A stretch of DNA of 64,000 bases from Pachyseris speciosa (lineage: Eukaryota; Cnidaria; Anthozoa; Scleractinia; Pachyseridae): NCBI GenBank assembly GCA_016490735.1, contig JAEMWC010000104.1:1385957-1449956 (forward strand), read 5' to 3'. The notes beneath the pieces are model-generated. The model did not search any database. It was not told the origin of the DNA and saw only the letters and a program-made list of their open reading frames with translations. The position numbers and the translations under genes are program-made. Position 1 is the stretch's first letter, and the number at the start of each line of letters is the position of its first letter. Shown one piece after another: positions 45,020 to 57,227 of the stretch.

Positions 45020-45365
45020 ATACTTTGAGTAACGTTTCCGGGTCAGGAAGATTGAGTCTGCCTTCTTCTAGACTTGATTTTTTTTACGCGTTCTCTCTCT
45101 ACTTCTCGCTGACTTTCTCGAACACCTTACGTGCGAAAACGGCAAGGTTTCATAATTCTTGTTTGTTTGTGTTTCCTACAGGGACTTCTCTTTCTGAAAA
45201 ACAGGATTTCAACTTTTCTACTCCCCAGCCTTTAAAATAATCCACATCATTTTCCGCATCTCCCCGCTCAAGCGACGCCATCTTGGAAATTATGCCCCCT
45301 TTTTGACCCATAGTCCTTTGCAAAATCAATTTATTCAATATGGCGTCATTATCCGTGAAACGGGC
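45020..45365. repeat. Transposase 5' region, right arm of inverted repeat
   Basis: Carries the promoter-proximal sequence and start codon of the transposase gene. CCATCTTGG at 45278 and ATATGGCGTC at 45338 are YY1-like, so the start codon itself lies in such a motif. Confidence 0.7.
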
Positions 45366-47652
45366 TATGCAAGGCGCACGGATTTGGCTTCCCAACCTCG
45401 AGAGATTTTTTGTTTCTCTTGGTAGGCTACTCGAAAGTGCCCAAGGCCAAAGGAGCGCTGCATCATATGACTCCGCAGAATTTTTTAGGTGCCGCTTACA
45501 AGAAAATGAACGAACTCTTGGTATTTTAACTCTAAGGATTACGGAATCCTTCCCAAATGAAGTTGTGTTAATATCGGATCTGAATGAAATTGTCTCTATT
45601 ATAAACAACCTTACAAGGGATTTTGAAAGAATTGTGGAAGACTTTGAACGTAATACTCCACCATTGCCACAATGTAACCAGTGTCTTTTGGCTGTGACGA
45701 GAAGTGGGTTAGTTGGCAGACCAAGGCTGCAAGTGTTACAGGAACAGCTTGAAACCTTGCACAATGCGGCCGGTTTTCGTTGGGCTGACGTCGGGAGAAT
45801 TCTTGGAATCTCCGAGCGAACTTTGCGCCGTCGTAGACATGAATTTGGGTTGCCGGTTGGTATGGGGGAGGATTTCAGTGATCTATCTGACAATGAACTT
45901 GATTTCAACGTGAGGGAAATTCTTCAGGCGACACCAAACGCTGGTCAACGCCTGGTGGAAGGGGCCTTGAGGCACAGAGGCTTGCGAATACAGCGCCGTC
46001 GTATTCAAGATTCTATACGGAGAGTGGATCCTGTTCTAAGCACTTTAAGAGCAGCACAGCAGATAATTCGTAGAGTATACAGTGTTCCTTGCCCTAACGC
46101 TTTATGGTAAGTTTTGAAAAGAAGGAAAAACTATTTTCGTCGTCACCTCTCCTACAAAGTATGACGATGTATTGCTATGTATTGTGAATTGTATTTTCGA
46201 AGCAGCAAACAGATTTCACCAATCCTGGTATGTTCAAGAAATGTTGTAAAGAGGGAGGGGATTCCCCTTGGGTTTGTATAGGTGGTTTTAGCGCATAAGA
46301 TTATATTCATATAGAGTTATGCGCTCTATAAGTATTAAAGATTATTATTATTATTATTATATTTTCACTTAACGTCATCGCCGCCATGCTGGTAGACGTA
46401 AACAACAGATCTCTCATTAGCTGCTTTAGTTCGTCCACCACCATTTGTTCGTTTCACCATTGTTATCTGTGTCTCTAGAGATTGCCTGCAAACCACCTAT
46501 TCTAATGTAATGATATTCTGCCTAATAATTTTCCCTTCTCATTTCTTTGGGTGCTAAATGATTGCAGCTAGTGCTGTGTGCGTCACTTGAGAATGTCTCG
46601 ACTAATTTTGAAATTGGCCAATTTGAACGTGGCCTTTTACTTTTACCAAAACAAAAATAGTAAGCTGCGTGACATTTAACAACTAAATGACACTGCTTTC
46701 TAGACAAATGTACATTAATACAGCAAATTGTAGCAAGTGATAACTTTGCCTTGATTGACTTCAAAACGAGTGATGAAGTGATGTAAGGCTCTCTCAAAGT
46801 GGCAACTGTACTGGATTCTATACTTATACGTCCATTTATTACATACAGGCACATTGATGGGAACCACAAGCTCATTCAGCCATATAGGATTGTCATTCAC
46901 GGAGGTTTAGATGGCTTTTCAAGAATGATAGTCTTCTGCAGGCCTTAACCAACAACAGGGCTTCTACTGTGTTGCAATATTTTCAGTCAGCTGTTAATCA
47001 GTACAATTTGCCGTCAAGAGTTCGCAGTGATCTGGGAATGGAGAACATTGAAGTTGCTCGCTTTATGCTGCAAGCAAGAGGCCTTAATAGGGGCAGCCAC
47101 ATTACTGGGAAATCAGTTCATAACCAGAGAATTGAGCGTCTCTGGTGTGATGTCAACCGTATAATTGTAAGCCGCTTTTTGAATATCTTCCTCTTTCTTG
47201 AGCAGAGGCAAATTTTAGATCCCACAGATGAGGTGCACTTGTTCTGCCTCCACCTTGTCTACATTCCACTGATCAATGATGCAATTAACAAATTTATCGG
47301 ACAGTGGAATAACCATCCCCTAAGTACACAGGGCAATTTGTCTTCCAATCAGTTGTGGATCCAAGGAATGCTAAATTTCAGAAATTCTGGATACCAGGCT
47401 GTGACAAGTGTAACTGCCATAGAGGCTGGTAATTTGGCTCATTATGGGATCGATGAAGAAGGACCTGTACCAGAGATGCAGTGTGACTATAGGGTTGTGG
47501 TACCTGAGACAACTGTAACATTGACTAGTGACCAAGAAATGTCACTGCAAGAGGCTAGAGATGCAATCTTCAATTTAGGTGATGGAGATGGGATCATAGC
47601 CTACCAAGTGGTATTACAGATTGCTTCTTTTTATTTAAACCATGTGCCTTGA
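45340..47652 (+). pseudogene. rve-like DDE transposase, two exons, one frameshift
   Basis: Exon 1 is 45340-46106 and exon 2 is 46849-47652, joined at TTATG|GTAAGT and ACATACAG|GCAC with a shared Trp codon. The N-terminal ~255 residues include C-N-Q-C and a helix-turn-helix, W-A-D-V-G-R-I-L-G-I-S-E-R-T-L-R-R-R. Exon 2 is an integrase-core domain: W-H-I-D-G-N-H-K-L (D259), G-G-L-D-G-F-S-R, then R-S-D-L-G-M-E-N (second D) and H-N-Q-R-I-E-R-L-W (Glu), then a C-terminal region rich in N-x-H-x-L-S-T-Q. A TAA at 46946-46948 is bypassed by a one-base change, after which the frame is open to 47652. With that base the protein would be about 520 residues. It would cut and join the TIRs. A similar integrase-core family exists in fish and invertebrates. 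Confidence 0.85.
46279..46500. mobile_element. MITE, TAGGTGGTTT family, copy 3, in the transposase intron
   Basis: Same orientation as copy 1. It is longer by about 72 bp because TAGCGCATAAGATTATATTC to an ATT run (46291-46362), a LINE or SINE 3' tail type, is inserted near its left end. Confidence 0.8.
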
Positions 47653-48915
47653 CTGATTTGTGTACATTAAATGAACACTGAACACAGGTATCTGCCAGAG
47701 TGACACAATGAACTTCATTATGGGGGATTACAGATTACATGTATATCATAAGGTATAACCTCACAACCTTCAGCCCAGTGGAGATATGTCAGACTAGTTT
47801 TAGATTTCTACTAGATCTATAATTAGCAGTGAGTTGATTGGGCTGTTTTTAATAAAACATTTGCTGAGTAACTTGACACTTGTCACCACTAACTTTAACT
47901 TGTAATGCACCCTTGAACTGGTCAGGCTGATGTCAATAAGATACTAGCTGGGCACAAAAAGGTAAACTTGTTACTACTACAGTTGTAACTTCACACTTAA
48001 AATCTTGTAACTGGAACATTTGCTGAATGACTTAGACAACTGACTAATCCTAAATAATAGGCCCACTAGCATATATTGCTTAGGAAATGAATTGTGAATT
48101 TTTTTTTGTAAGAATAATATCATTCCGTTCATAGTTTTGTTTATATGAAAATGTTATTATTGTTATTATTACCGTCATTACCATGACAATAAATTAATCA
48201 TCACTAAGTGTGGAGAATTTCCTATGAAAATTGATTACTTCCTGCAAAAACTGTTCCCTTTTTTTTCAGTTTCTTCTATCTCTCAGTCATCATAATACTG
48301 CTTTTGCCTCTTTAGCAACAGTGCATGCAAAAATGGGTTTTGAAACCCAAGAAAAACACAACTGTTAATGGAACTATGATAAGGCAGTATCACTCATGTC
48401 ACTCTACATCTTGCCAAAACCTATTTTCCCATAATTATATAAGAAATACTTTTGTTGAGGTATTCCTTAAAATGACTGTATGCATGTGCACTACAGGGAT
48501 AGAAAGTTCCAGAGAACATGTACTGGATTCTGCCAAAAACCTTGTCTGGGTGATTGTCTAGGTACTTTACATGTAACTTAGTTCCCAGGTCACTAGGTAG
48601 AGATGGATATCCAGTCCAAAAAAGCACCAAGTCTTGTAAAGTTTCATTCTCATCAGGCTCACCACCTGTGTATTAAAAGAACAAGTGTTGAGTATTGCCA
48701 ATTTACCTTTCTGATTCTTTTGGAACAGATGTAACAGATATTCTTTATATGATGTAAATATGTTTACCAGTAAATGTCAAAAAAAGAAGACATTCTTTTT
48801 ATTTTTAGGTACCCCTCCCTGTATTCTCACTTCTTCTGTTTGCCCTATCCTCCCACTCCTCAGCATTCAGTTTTTTTTTGACAAACACTCTAAGCATTTT
48901 CCACCAGTTTTGGAA
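47653..48915. other. Spacer between the convergent genes of the 11.9-kb element
   Basis: No gene. Short TTATTATT run at 48152-48172. Confidence 0.5.
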
Positions 48916-51900
48916 TCAGAAAACAAACATAATTATATTGTTTTGTTTTTGTAAGACATCAATGGAATAATGATCCAATAATGAAATGGGATCACCTTTG
49001 TTGCTTAATTCATTGATGTACTGTAGAAGAAACTGTTTGGCTCTTTGCCTCATGGGATCAACACTGTCTTCCCACTGCATATGCAACTTAAGCACTATGG
49101 CATTGACTCTACGAGTGTCTGGAGGGAACACTCGTTGCTGAACATCGGGAAACCTAAGTAAATCCAGGAGTGTAGTCCCTGACACTTTCACTGCAGCCAG
49201 TCCCTTTCTCAGGTCATCCAAGGCAGGAATTCGCTTGGTGATGACTTCATACAACAGAATGCACTCATAAGCCAAGTGTTGTCTCTCCACTGTTATGCTT
49301 ATATGAGGGTAACCAGCAGATGCCAGGAGTTCTGAGATGTTCATGGGGCTCAGTGGATTGGTGAAATCCACCAATGATTCTTCTTTGCAGTGAAGAAGCT
49401 GATTTGTAAAAGGAACAAACAATTGAAATTTGTTACAGTGCAATTATTAACAATTTTTTGGAGTGAATTAGACAAATTATTAATCTATTTAAAGGAAAAT
49501 GAGTTGCTTGAGAGAACATGTTTAATTCAACCTTCATAAAATATTAGGATGTCAATAAGTATGAAACACCATGACTATCAGGGCAAACCTGACTCATCTT
49601 TTCCTTTAAATCTAAGTCAGGAATGTCATCCAAGGTAACATGTTCCACTGCTGAATCACGACTACCAGTGGTCAGATATGAAACCACTGCTGGAGACAGG
49701 CCTGGCACACCATTGCAGTCATTCAAGATGGAATGGAGAATCATTTTTCCAGCCAGGACAAATAAACCACTGGATAATACATCATAGTTGTGGATTGGTA
49801 CTAGATGCCCCACTACACCCTCAAAGAGATTAATGGCTCCTCCAGGACCCTGCTTCAACCTTTCCATCAACAAATGGAAATATTCCCTTGTTATCCCACC
49901 GGCATCCACACCTATCTCATCTATAAATTCAACACACAGGCATTTGGTTATGTCAAATCCAGGGTTCTTATATTTTCTGAGCATTTGCTTCAAAATATCT
50001 CTATCCCTGTACACCTGCACATCCAGATCACACCCAAATGGCTTCACAGCTTCTCCAATAAATGCTTTGAGTGAACTCGCTGCATCATTTCTATTTATCA
50101 GTGCTGAGTGCGCCACTGCTAAAGGTGCATCCCACATCCACTCTTCATTATCGTCTTCTGTGAAATGAAAAGAACACTTGAAATAGAATAACAGTGGTCA
50201 CCTTGGAAAGTTCTTGACTTTTCAGCTTCAAGTAATTGTAAGAATTAATGGCTCCTTTTTTTCCAAAGAAACAAACAGCCTTCTATCTTGAAAATGTGAT
50301 TGCATTCTTTGCACATGTCGGCTTTCTTTCGTTCTTAAAATTCAAAATGGAGTCAATCCTTTGACACCTTAAATTTCTAGGTACCTGGTAGTGATTAAAA
50401 AGGTTCTAGTAATATATTACAAATGTGTGTTTTTCTCTGCTTTTTTTTTTTTTTCAATGAAACTGGCTGTATCATTTAACCATTGCTACATTCAATTAAA
50501 TTCATATGAGCACACCTGTAGTTTCAAGAAGTTTATTGATTGCCCTTTTTAAAATCTAAATCAGCACATTCCAGAGTCTGCTCAAGCTGCTCCTGTGCCA
50601 AGTTTGGAAAATATTCTCCCAAGATGTTCACTTTGCCTTGTTTGGACAATTCATTTGATGTTGTGGACTGGCTTATGGTACCCATGGTAGCTTCATTCTC
50701 GGAACTTTTGGAAAACTACTTCACAGGATAGAGGATTTTCTACCAGACATGGAACTTCATTAGGTTGGTGCAAACTTGATAATGGAACAGCATCTCTGCT
50801 TGTACTACTTGGACCTGGCCTGACATCAGCACGAGTGACAGGAAGCAATGTATGGCCCTCCAAGTAATCTCTGATGTCATTATCATTAGTGCCAAGCACA
50901 GGACTGTCATCATCTTCACTCTAAAAGGGCATATACATGTATCAAGAAAAATACGTGTCAAAACTGGTCTACCAGAAGCACAACGTTTGTGTACCATGTG
51001 ATCTGATCTAAAGAGAGATTTGCAAAATTTAGCTTGCCATGAATGAACATTTCTATTTAATATATACTGTTTGTATAAAAATGAAATATGAAGCTATGCT
51101 TGTTTGAGATTCTGCTATACATGACTTGTCAGATGTTATAGAGAATGCAACTTAATATTGTGTTTAAGCATACAGCAGAGATTGTCAGACAAAAAGGCAT
51201 ACATGCATACAAACATTATACATATACACAAAAAACCCACATAAAATTAAACCTGTGATGTTCTGTGACTGGCCGAAATGGTTCTGACATTATTTCATTT
51301 GATGCATAGAGAAATCAGATTGAGAAAGGTTCTAATATTTCAATAGGTTCTTACCTATAGGGTGAAAACAATATTACCAATTATTATTTTAGATATGGTG
51401 CATCTACAGTTCCAAATTTGGTCTAATAATCATACTAAACATTTATTTAATGAACTAACTGTACAATTTGTACAAGCTTAAAATTTATGCAAGTTTTATT
51501 GCGATTCTATTCCCATAAAAAATGGATTGGAGATAGGACAGCATGCCTAACCGCGAGAAAGTCATTAAACTGTATTTCTTGTAAGAGAATAACAAGCGGG
51601 CATTTTCTTAAAAAATATTCAGCAATCACCTTTCTGTAACTCAGAACTTCCATAGCTCGTATGTAGAGTGGTCCCTGGCCTGAGATGTGTCTCATAACGC
51701 GGGCATTCCTCTCCTGACCTCTTTGTACTTGCACAGGCACGACGTTGGAACCTGAACTCTTTACAAAACTCAAACCTAATAAAAAAACAAATTAAGTATC
51801 CTTTAAACAAGCGCCTCTCTTGGCCAGCCCACAATTTTGTTCATTCACAAAGGGAAGAGGGGCCGGTGGAACATTTTTTTTTGACAACCAGCGAGAATTT

Positions 51901-52715
51901 TTTCTCTCCCCATATTGGTTTCTCATGACTTGTAGTACACAATGGTGTAAGGTTATTAGTTTCTGGTTTACTGCATATCATCTTACATTCTTTAAACAAT
52001 TTTAAAAATGGTTAAACTTACAGGATCTCTTAACACGGTACGCAACATCGTTTTTTAAGGTCCCACAAAGTGAAAAGATTACAACTTAAGAACTTCAGCT
52101 TAAGCTTAATTAACTTACATAAAGCCTGTCACTTACCAAATGTCATCTCGATTCGGTTGTTCAAGCGCTGCCTTAAATAGAGAGGCCAGCTCAGAGTAGA
52201 GGCGAGCTTCGCTCCAGTTCTTATCCAATTTGAAGGCGTCAATGTACAGTCCTCTCCTAACTAAATCACCTTTTTGTGGCACCAACGTGGAACTTGCGAC
52301 CAAGTCAGGGTCTGGTAGTAACAGATGTTCTTTGTACACGAAGTCGCGGTTGGCTTTCAGCCCTTGGACGAGAGGATGACCCATTCTCTTCTTTCCTCCC
52401 CGCTGGCCATCTACCGACCTGCCTTTGCACTGGGCTGTAGTTTTGCCTTGGGTTATAAGCAACGGAGGGCACAACTCGAGTCGTCGACGTAGCCGTAGAA
52501 AAACTAGCACTTCCCCGGCGACCTCTCACTCCTCTCGGAATCTGAAATCTGGCGTTCACTTCACTTTCAACTGAGGTAAATTCGGAATTGCCACTTTCCT
52601 CTCCTGTTCCTCCTGAGTTTGCTGATTGTGTTTGTAAATTCGTTACGGCGTGTAGAACACTCGTAACAAAATCTTGGACGGAGTTGTTTTCCCGATCCGA
52701 CGGCCGATCCTCCAT
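48916..52715 (-). pseudogene. HECT N-lobe-like, CUE-like protein of the 11.9-kb element, five exons
   Basis: Exons (minus): 52715-52137, 51775-51630, 50920-50516, 50157-49589, 49398-48916. All have GT-AG ends, and phases agree across the last three junctions. Exon 1 starts M-E-D-R-P-S-D, is Ser/Arg-rich and ends with a K-E-H-L-L-L-P-D-P module common in HECT-like transposon proteins. Exon 3 has an acidic start (S-E-D-D-D-S) and a CUE-like stretch, L-G-E-Y-F-P-N-L-A-Q-E-Q-L-E-Q-T-L-E. Exon 4 has V-E-F-I-D-E-I-G-V-D-A-G-G-I-T-R-E-Y-F, the HECT N-lobe hallmark. The C-lobe T-C catalytic cysteine is not found. Length would be about 727 residues. Single-base frame breaks lie near 52440, 51765, 50700 and 50545. 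Role unknown; possibly ubiquitin binding. Confidence 0.75.
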
Positions 52716-52800
52716 GTTTTTCTTGAACTTTGCAAAGCACGGGAAAGGGCGGGAAAAGTGCACTACGTCAAATCATTTCCGGTTAAAGATCGTAGAAATT
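52716..52800 (-). promoter_or_regulatory. Promoter-like block upstream of the HECT-like gene
   Basis: Directly upstream of the start codon, on the minus strand, are CCGGAAAT (ETS type), TTGACGTAG (CRE type) and TTTTCCCGCCC (E2F type) within 60 bp. Motif clustering is visible; function is inferred. Confidence 0.4.
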
Positions 52801-52820
52801 TGCTTTCTTGTTCCTCGCCT

Positions 52821-53513
52821 TTTAGCTGTAGTCATGATTTATCTTTTTAGTCCTATGTCTCTTATAGAATATATAATTTAGTTTTCAGTGAATGAAGTAT
52901 ACAAGCAGGTTTTTGGAGTTCCAAACGTATGATCAACTGACTTCCTCTTTCACAAATCATTTCCGCTTCCTCATCTTTTAGTTTTAGCTGTAGTTGTCAC
53001 GCATGAAATAATCTGAGTACGAAATCGATATATGCTGCTCAACTTCGATTTATCGCACACAAATTGATTTATACATCTTTAAAATTTGATATATTACTCA
53101 TAACAATGATGAAATTGAACAGAAATTTCATAAATGCACACGTACAATTTTGTCCGTAAATAAGCGCCATACCCCACCTCGTTTTTCGTCTCTTCTCTTG
53201 CCCTTGCTAAAATAATATCACATATAGAAAAAGTAAATAAACACCTGAGATGATATTAAAAAAAGAAATTATAACTGAATGATAAAATAATGCGTCCCTT
53301 CCGCTTGCTTTCGTCCATGGCGACAGCCTTGAAGGAGACTACTTGTCGGGAAATCACTTTCCATGGCGGGAAATCACTTGCTCCAATATGTCACGCAATA
53401 TGTCACAATATGTCAGCATTTCTCCAATGTGTTTATTACTCTTTTCCCATCCGTGGTCCGATCCGATCCGATCCGTGATCCGATCCGATCCGATCCGGAT
53501 TTTGTCGACGCCG
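52821..53513. repeat. Right terminal inverted repeat of the 11.9-kb element
   Basis: Inverse of 41581-42837 without the palindromic insertion. GATCCGATCC repeats lie at 53457-53498. Confidence 0.92.
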
Positions 53514-53523
53514 ACTGATCACT
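53514..53523. repeat. 10-bp target-site duplication, right copy
   Basis: ACTGATCACT, identical to 41571-41580. Confidence 0.95.
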
Positions 53524-56500
53524 CGATAGACCTTTCGAGCAAATCGGGTTCACATCTTGAAAAGCAACTTGGAGCAATTACAAAATACTCGTCTACATCG
53601 TTTACATATTCCTTCAGCTACTCGAAGGAACGCAAACGATGCAAGAGTAGTCTTTTAGTATGCGATATGTTTCTAAAAATGGGAACCTCTTACAACTGAC
53701 AGATGGGCCGCTATTCGCAGAAATCAACGCTTGAGAAAGAACATTGGCCAAGGACTGACCACACCACTACAATATCTCGCAATAAGTAACAAATGTTCGA
53801 TGAAGAAAACTTAGCCAACCTCTAAAGTTTATCTGAGTGTTGCATGTTTTTGTCACAGACACGCATAATTTTAACGTGAAATTCGATACGCGCAGGTGTC
53901 AGTACATGAGGCCGGTACCGATCAATGTTCACTCTTAACGGTGCTCGTTCGTAACTTTATTTTGTTGAAACAGGGTTTTCTTCGACCGTTCTTAGGAATA
54001 AATTTTAAAATGTAACTCCTCCAAGCTAGAGACAGAAATGTGTGTAATTCGTTATGGTATGCAAATTTTCTGTTCTCACGCGCGTTGTCTGTCAAGTCTA
54101 ATTTTAATTCGATGTTTTTGGCCGAAGAGTGAAGATCATCTCGTCGATGTTTCTATCCAAATTATACACGTATTTCACTTCGGATGTTTCCTCGGAGCTT
54201 TTCTAGTGTTCCCATCGAACGTTTGTCAATTTATTTATTTCAAAGGCCAGGAGCGATTTTCGATAAGCTACCGTGTGTTGTTTCCGTCCTCGTGGTTGTT
54301 TAATAATGAGCGGCTTTGGAAACTTGTTCGATCAACCGCACTAGCCTTTAATTCCTTACGCTTCCCAAGCGACTACTGGCTAGCGACTACGCTATTCGCC
54401 TACTTGTACACTGTGCATTGTCTTCGAGAAAAAGGCCGCTAATTCTTGAAATTATGATCGCTTTTGATGAGTGTCCGCGATGAACCGCAGCGATCTTGAT
54501 TCGTTGAACGAACGGCCATACATTGTACGAACGTACGTGTTATTGTAGCATCGGAATCTTTATGCAGAAAAAAATCACAACGCTGTAACCTCGAATGAAA
54601 CTGAATGTCTTTTGACCTTGTTTTTTTTAATGCAGTATGCGATATTTCCTCGAGAAGTACACCGCGTCCTCAAAACATAAATGACTTTTGACAGTATTTA
54701 ACCGTGCTGTCCTTTGGCGTGAATTCGTTGCGTTGTTCGAACGGAAACTGTTGTAGTGTCTTTTTGTCCATACAGAACAACTGTTTTCTTTCCTCAAGAA
54801 CTCGAAAAGTCTCCAAAAAAACGCTGAACAAACGCCTCCTAACCCCACAGAATCTCAGTAGGCAAAGATACGTAACAAGTGGCAACGAAAGGGAAGGAAC
54901 GCTTCTTCGCCCAGTACCGCGTTTTATTGGTTAACACCAAAATCTAACACGTCTTTTCATTGGTTATAATGGTTCCGTCGTTGCAATTGGCTCAAACCAA
55001 AGTCTCAGGGGAATCTACATTACATTAGGTTACACTTTTTGAAGTCGATCGAGAATTTTTCTGCCTATTGCCATTTCTTGCGCGGCTCTATTCTGCTGCC
55101 GCCTCGCCATCCGAGAGTCTTCGCTCGGATGGCTCGTTGGCAATGACAATTAACTTGCCAGCAATTTTATAGCAAGGCATTTCAAAGTTAAACATCCCGA
55201 AGTTTAAAAGTGCTTTAAACAGCATTCTCCACATCGTTGACAAAGCAGCCTGTAAGAACTGAATGCCAGATCATTTCTTGAAATACCGAGATGCAAGATG
55301 TCCGTCAGCTAACTCTAAAAAGAAATGATGATGTTTGGAGCTTTTTGCCGTACCAGTTGCAGGTGCAACAAATTGGATAGGGTGTCGCTGTGAAAGGAGC
55401 CATTTGAGCTGTCATCGAAAATGAGAACTGGGTTTTGAACGCGCCGACATCCATTCTCTCCATATAACACGTTCACTGAGGAACCACGGACTTTTGTGTG
55501 ATTTCCCGTTGACTCTGAAATGTTTCTCGAACTGATGGCTTTCCTAGTGGTATGTATAATTTAAGTTACCTATTATAGATCCCTTCAGAGCGGTTAACTA
55601 TGCAGGACAGTTTAGTTGTCCATGTTTCTTGCCCGCTTACCCAAGACAGTTATTTGCATAAATTAACCGCTTGCTTGAAGGTGCGATTTTAGAAAAATAA
55701 TAACGGCAAATCTGCCTGATATCTGACTGTCAAACCTAAATAAATGCAATCTATAGTAAACAATCGAACGGTCTTGCGTGAAATAATGCCCGAATAATAA
55801 TATATATATTTAGCCAAGCCTAAAAGCAGAGCTCCAAAAGCATTCTTTTTCTACTGGCATTTACAAATAGTCTGCTTGTCATATCACCCATCTGACCTCA
55901 CTCAAGAGACCCAATGATGTAAACAAAAATAGTATGGAAAGGTGATCTGAGCCAGTGGCACAGTGGATTTGGACCCCCCGCAGATTTGCACCCTCCAGTC
56001 CAGATCTGCTTGTGGATCAGATTTGGACCCCCTAGTCCAGAACTCCTAGCAGATATGAACTCCCTTTTACAGATTTGGACCCCAACCCCTCCTAAAAACA
56101 AGCGTTCTATTTGAGTAAGGTGATAAAAATTCCTTTGCAAATTGAGTTTGGAGATGTTAGAAAGCAAAATAAAAATATTGAGGTAGGTTTTTTTTAAAAT
56201 AATCTTTAATACTTTGTGTAAAAAAGAACCTGCAACGCTAGCTTGCATCTATAAATTTTTAAAACAAAACATTTCTTTACATCTTAGAGCAAAACCTAAG
56301 GACAGGTCTGTTTCCCCGTTCAACTTTAGGCTACTTAGTTATGGTTTAGAGCCACTAGAAATTGGTGGAGAAGCCTTGTGAATGCTATTTTGAATCAGTA
56401 TTCGACATCAGATATATAGTAATTCAGATCATCACTTCATAATGAATGCAATTTCAGTTATCCAAAGCCTCCCATGAGACAGTTGGAAATCAGAAATTGT

Positions 56501-57227
56501 GTATCCTCTGGACATATGTATGTCTCAAAAAAATTATGAAAGAAAGATACATGGAAATCAATAAAAATATTTAGATGATATGCATTAAGACCAAGATATT
56601 TCTTTTGATCAGTTACTTCTTGACCTTACTATCGCAAAAAACTGCTTGCTGACATTAAGCTCATCAATCAATGCACCTACAGTGTTTTCAAAAAGAAATC
56701 CAGCTGCTCTTCTGGCCAGCCAAGTGCAAGACTAAGCAACTTGATAATAAAATATTGGGCATTTGGTTGATATCACTATCAAGGTAATTAACAATGTAGT
56801 ATGAGGATCTAAGGTAAAGATTCACCAAAGCAAAAGTGCTGGAAATCCGTGTTAGCCATCTTAACTTGATTTTCTATTTTGCAAGAAAGGTAAGGACTAG
56901 TCTCACATTTCTCCGTGTACATTGGAAATTGCACAACATACTTCATCAAAAATCCCATTAAACATTAGTGCCAAATGTCATCCAAACATACCACAAGATT
57001 GGTGTGACCAGCTATGAATAAAATTAATTGAAAGACTGCCTGCAGGAGAAGGAAGTCCAAAGGATGTGTACATTGATTAGAAAGAGCTTACTTAAAGTTT
57101 AATTTTAAGTTTTAAGTGTAATAATACTTTGTCATGCGAATACATCTAAGTTGATACAAAAAAAAAGTGCATGACTGGAGAATAATTGGGAAAAAGTAAA
57201 TTCCCATACAAAGAATATTATCTAATA
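53524..57227. other. No recognised gene
   Basis: A 134-codon frame at 54038-54442 has no recognisable domain. ATTGG occurs three times between 54925 and 54990. A perfect 11-bp hairpin, GCCATCCGAG and CTCGGATGGC, lies at 55106-55133. Degenerate CAGATTTGGACCCC repeats occupy 55955-56095. AGCCAAGCCTA-type sequence at 55813 recurs near 58240. Confidence 0.5.

Larger units (their letters stand above)
41581..53513. mobile_element. 11.9-kb TIR transposon with rve-like transposase and HECT-like gene
   Basis: The tips CGGCGTCGACAAAA are perfect inverted repeats, continued for about 0.7 kb on each side (41581-41927 plus 42467-42837 left, 52821-53513 right). Both arms have GGATCGGATC tandem repeats, a shared ATGGCGACAGCC-type block and a shared CCTATGTCTCTTATAG block. 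Exact 10-bp duplications flank it. Inside are two convergent spliced genes, a DDE transposase (45340-47652, +) and a HECT-like gene (52715-48916, -), plus an inverted duplication of the transposase 5' region around a THAP-like exon. A palindromic element interrupts the left TIR. I cannot match this gene pair to a superfamily I can name with certainty. Confidence 0.92.

Noticed and set aside
54038..54442. 134-residue membrane-like protein
   Set aside because: Phe/Cys/Leu-rich composition without motif, start context or neighbours. Consistent with chance in AT-rich DNA.
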